NCBI GenBank assembly: GCA_024274855.1
Contig: JAJSAJ010000551.1
Coordinates: 1-6,492 of the forward strand
Length of the DNA: 6,492 nucleotides
Direction: 5' to 3'
Source: Planctomycetota bacterium
GTDB lineage: Bacteria > Planctomycetota > Planctomycetia > Pirellulales > Pirellulaceae
A program made the position numbers and the translations under genes. How positions within the stretch are numbered: the first letter of the stretch is position 1; the number at the start of each line of letters is the position of its first letter. Under the pieces are notes generated by a model that made no database searches, was not told where the DNA came from, and was given only the letters and a program-made list of their open reading frames with translations. This document shows positions 4,372 through 6,492 of this stretch, one piece after another.

Positions 4372-6492
4372 TCAGTCCACCAGCTTGATGCTGTCCTTTC
4401 CTTGGGACGTGATGTCGATGATCCGCCGGCCGTCGACAAGCACTTGATATGTGATGCCTGATCGGGCGTCGATATAGGCAGTGCCGTTGCGCAACGTGAC
4501 AGGACACGGCGCAGCGATGCGGTGGTGGTCGTTGGCGGCGACACTCAAGAAATCGGTTTTTCCATCGAGTGCCCATTGCAAGCTGACCAGGGCACATGGG
4601 TTGATGTCGGCCGCTTGCCGCCGCTGGGCACGGATATTAAAAGAATCGGGCAGCAAGCCGATGTGAAAGCCATCGGGGTACTGTTGTTGTTGAGCGGAAA
4701 CCAGGATGCCGCGGGCGAGATGGTCCCAATCGAGTGTCTTATCGTACGGGGCCAGCTTTGTTAGCGCGTAGGCATAGACGCTTCCTACCCATTGAACGGG
4801 CAAGCCCATCCAGTTCGGACGACGCCAGTTCGTGGCGCCATAGACGGGTGGCGTCGCATAACACATGATCGGATAGCAGTACCACATGTAGGTGAACGGA
4901 ATACCTGACAAAGCCCATTTTCGCGCATGTTTGAGATACGATTGATTGCCAGTTAGTTGATAACCTCGCACGTAGGCCCACACCAGGTAGGCGGAAGCCA
5001 GTTGATCGGGCGTATGCAGCGCGCACTCCCAGACTTGTGCTCCGCGTGGCGTGCGAAATCGTTTCATGAACTCCAGTGTGCGCAGGCCGGCATCTTGGGC
5101 CTCCCGGTCGCCGGTCACGTATGCGAACTCGAGCAATCGCGCGGCCGGCAGTGCGCAAATGCCACTAGCCGTGTTCTCGAAATGACCACGTCGGTACTTG
5201 CCGTCGTAGCGATACGATCCGTCAGGTTGTTGACGTCTGATGTGCTGTTGGGTCTGTCGACGGTTGACATCAAGCCATTGCTGAGCTCGGCCGGTTACAA
5301 AGTAGATTGTGCCATTGCGAACGTGTGCACCGCCCAGAACAAGGTCGGGCAACTTCGGCAGGGCGCCGCCGAGTCGCCAGACCGTCGACGCCATGTCCGC
5401 GAATGGGTGCCGCTCCCATTTCTCCTGAACGCAATGCCCCCATCCGTGCTCGTTCTTCAGGGGTCCGTTGAGTGCCTTGAGGCAAATTGCTGCTTGTTCG
5501 GCGGCCGTGCGTGGCGGCGAGGGTAGGGCGGGGAGTCCCTGCTTTTCGACCGCCCACAAGATGGCTTCTTCCAGCGGCTGTTGGTCAATCCGAATGGTGG
5601 CCTCGATATTTTTTCCTTGCAGCGTCATGCGGTGATCACCAGTGCCATCAAACACATTTGGTGTGGCATAGACCGGTTGGAGCGTCATGTCGGTCCACGT
5701 CATCGATACCGACGCACGGTCTGTTACGAATGCCATAAGGGGCATTGTCACTTTCAGCGGATCGGGCGCAAAACGAATGTGCCCCTCGGTTTCAATGTCC
5801 AGTGTCGACGAGCTGCGTTCATCACTGCCAAGATACTCCAAGCCGGCGAATAAGCCCTGTTCTAGATGGCCCAGAGTTCGCACAACAGGCCCCTCGCACG
5901 GCTGATCGCTGCTGATCCGCATGCGGATTTCGTCACCGTCCGTTTCCAATACCAGCGAGACTCCCTTGCCGACGAAACGAAGCCCAGAGCTTGACGGCAC
6001 CGATGTCATTTGCGGAATCTTGCCATCTCGCGTCACCAGCGGTCCGAGTATTGCAACAAGCCGCCCCGATCGTTGAATCTGTGCGATTGATCCATTCGCG
6101 GCAACCAGCAACTGGCAGTTGTCGAGCGGTTGTTGGAGCCATGTTGTCTTGGCCTTCAGATTGTAAACCCATGACGTGCGGTGCAGAGTGGGCCATCCGG
6201 GGCAGTCGAGCCGGATGGATACAGGTTGAATGGTGTGATCAGCTTGGACTGGTCGTTCGACCCACACCGACTCTGCTTCAGTCGTCTGTGTGCCCGGCAC
6301 CTCGTATGGTTTGCCATTTGCCGAGAATCCAACGGTCTTTTTACCGTGGTTCATTACCTGGAATCGGACCATGCGATCGGTCTGTTGAACTGAGTGAATT
6401 GTCAGCGGGTGAAGTTCCTCGCGGGCGAGTCGGATCGACTCGATTTCGATCGTACCGGGTTTCGTGCCGGGATCGATCCGCATGTTGGTCAG
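4372..6492 (-). CDS. Large beta plus alpha-toroid protein, probable carbohydrate-active or related secreted enzyme (5'-partial)
   Basis: The frame is open to the right edge (Leu-Thr-Asn before the Met at 6483), so the true start is probably outside the window. The opening MRIDPGTKPGTIEIESIRLA looks like an internal beta-rich segment, not an N-terminus. From that Met 703 residues follow. About 1-305 are beta-strand-rich with no catalytic motif I recognise. About 325-645 are helical, with repeated aromatic and Trp-rich turns typical of (alpha/alpha)6 six-hairpin enzymes: NEHGWGHC, PDGSYRYDGKY, GHFENTASG, HTPDQLASAYLVWAYV, YMWYCYPIMCYATPP and NWMGLPVQWVGSVYAYAL. About 650-703 form a small beta tail (NGTAYIDARSGITYQVLVDG) with a natural end. 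Such toroids occur in glycoside hydrolases, polysaccharide lyases and related proteins; substrate and family cannot be set from sequence alone. Acidic or histidine candidates (Glu345, His347, Glu436, Asp493) are noted, not assigned. Confidence 0.8.
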   Translation of the reverse strand: MTNMRIDPGTKPGTIEIESIRLAREELHPLTIHSVQQTDRMVRFQVMNHGKKTVGFSANGKPYEVPGTQTTEAESVWVERPVQADHTIQPVSIRLDCPGWPTLHRTSWVYNLKAKTTWLQQPLDNCQLLVAANGSIAQIQRSGRLVAILGPLVTRDGKIPQMTSVPSSSGLRFVGKGVSLVLETDGDEIRMRISSDQPCEGPVVRTLGHLEQGLFAGLEYLGSDERSSSTLDIETEGHIRFAPDPLKVTMPLMAFVTDRASVSMTWTDMTLQPVYATPNVFDGTGDHRMTLQGKNIEATIRIDQQPLEEAILWAVEKQGLPALPSPPRTAAEQAAICLKALNGPLKNEHGWGHCVQEKWERHPFADMASTVWRLGGALPKLPDLVLGGAHVRNGTIYFVTGRAQQWLDVNRRQTQQHIRRQQPDGSYRYDGKYRRGHFENTASGICALPAARLLEFAYVTGDREAQDAGLRTLEFMKRFRTPRGAQVWECALHTPDQLASAYLVWAYVRGYQLTGNQSYLKHARKWALSGIPFTYMWYCYPIMCYATPPVYGATNWRRPNWMGLPVQWVGSVYAYALTKLAPYDKTLDWDHLARGILVSAQQQQYPDGFHIGLLPDSFNIRAQRRQAADINPCALVSLQWALDGKTDFLSVAANDHHRIAAPCPVTLRNGTAYIDARSGITYQVLVDGRRIIDITSQGKDSIKLVD

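Noticed and set aside
4957..5526. 189-codon open frame on the + strand
   Set aside because: Antisense to the large toroid-like gene, with no ribosome site or domain.

Overview
The window looks like chromosome from a planctomycete (Pirellulales-like) bacterium. This rests on protein style rather than a marker gene: an RHS protein with a proline-rich tail, a secreted isochorismatase-ThuA fusion, a LamG-like domain of the type common in planctomycete secreted proteins, and a large carbohydrate-enzyme-like protein, with long untranslated gaps and moderate GC. No rRNA, tRNA, CRISPR array or intact transposase gene is visible.

Left part (2-1267, + strand): the 3' end of an RHS/YD-repeat gene enters from the left edge. 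Its RHS core terminus is followed by a short glycine stretch, a Pro/Thr linker and a cysteine-rich C-terminal domain that I do not recognise. After a 27-nt gap comes a roughly 4-TM membrane protein. The order is that of a polymorphic toxin tip followed by its immunity gene. This is the best candidate for an undescribed system here, but it is an inference from architecture only.

Middle spacer (1268-1882): a non-coding stretch with two kinds of repeat. A 43-nt direct repeat includes the last codons and stop of the membrane gene, with a second copy about 186 nt downstream. A nested inverted-repeat element (1547-1680) resembles a REP/MITE-type sequence.

Central gene (1883-3475, + strand): a 530-aa exported two-domain protein, an isochorismatase-like cysteine hydrolase fused to a ThuA-like (class I amidotransferase-fold) domain. 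It has a clear Shine-Dalgarno sequence.

Right part: a spacer without a convincing gene (3476-3875) holds several short direct and inverted repeats. Then on the - strand lies a fragment of a LamG/concanavalin-like domain protein (3876-4319), apparently a remnant. Upstream of it is a large - strand gene (4372 to the right edge and beyond) for a mixed beta plus alpha-helical-toroid protein, probably a secreted carbohydrate-active or related enzyme. The central gene and the large - strand gene converge, so they are not one operon; both may act on extracellular or periplasmic substrates, but no shared pathway can be shown from the sequence.
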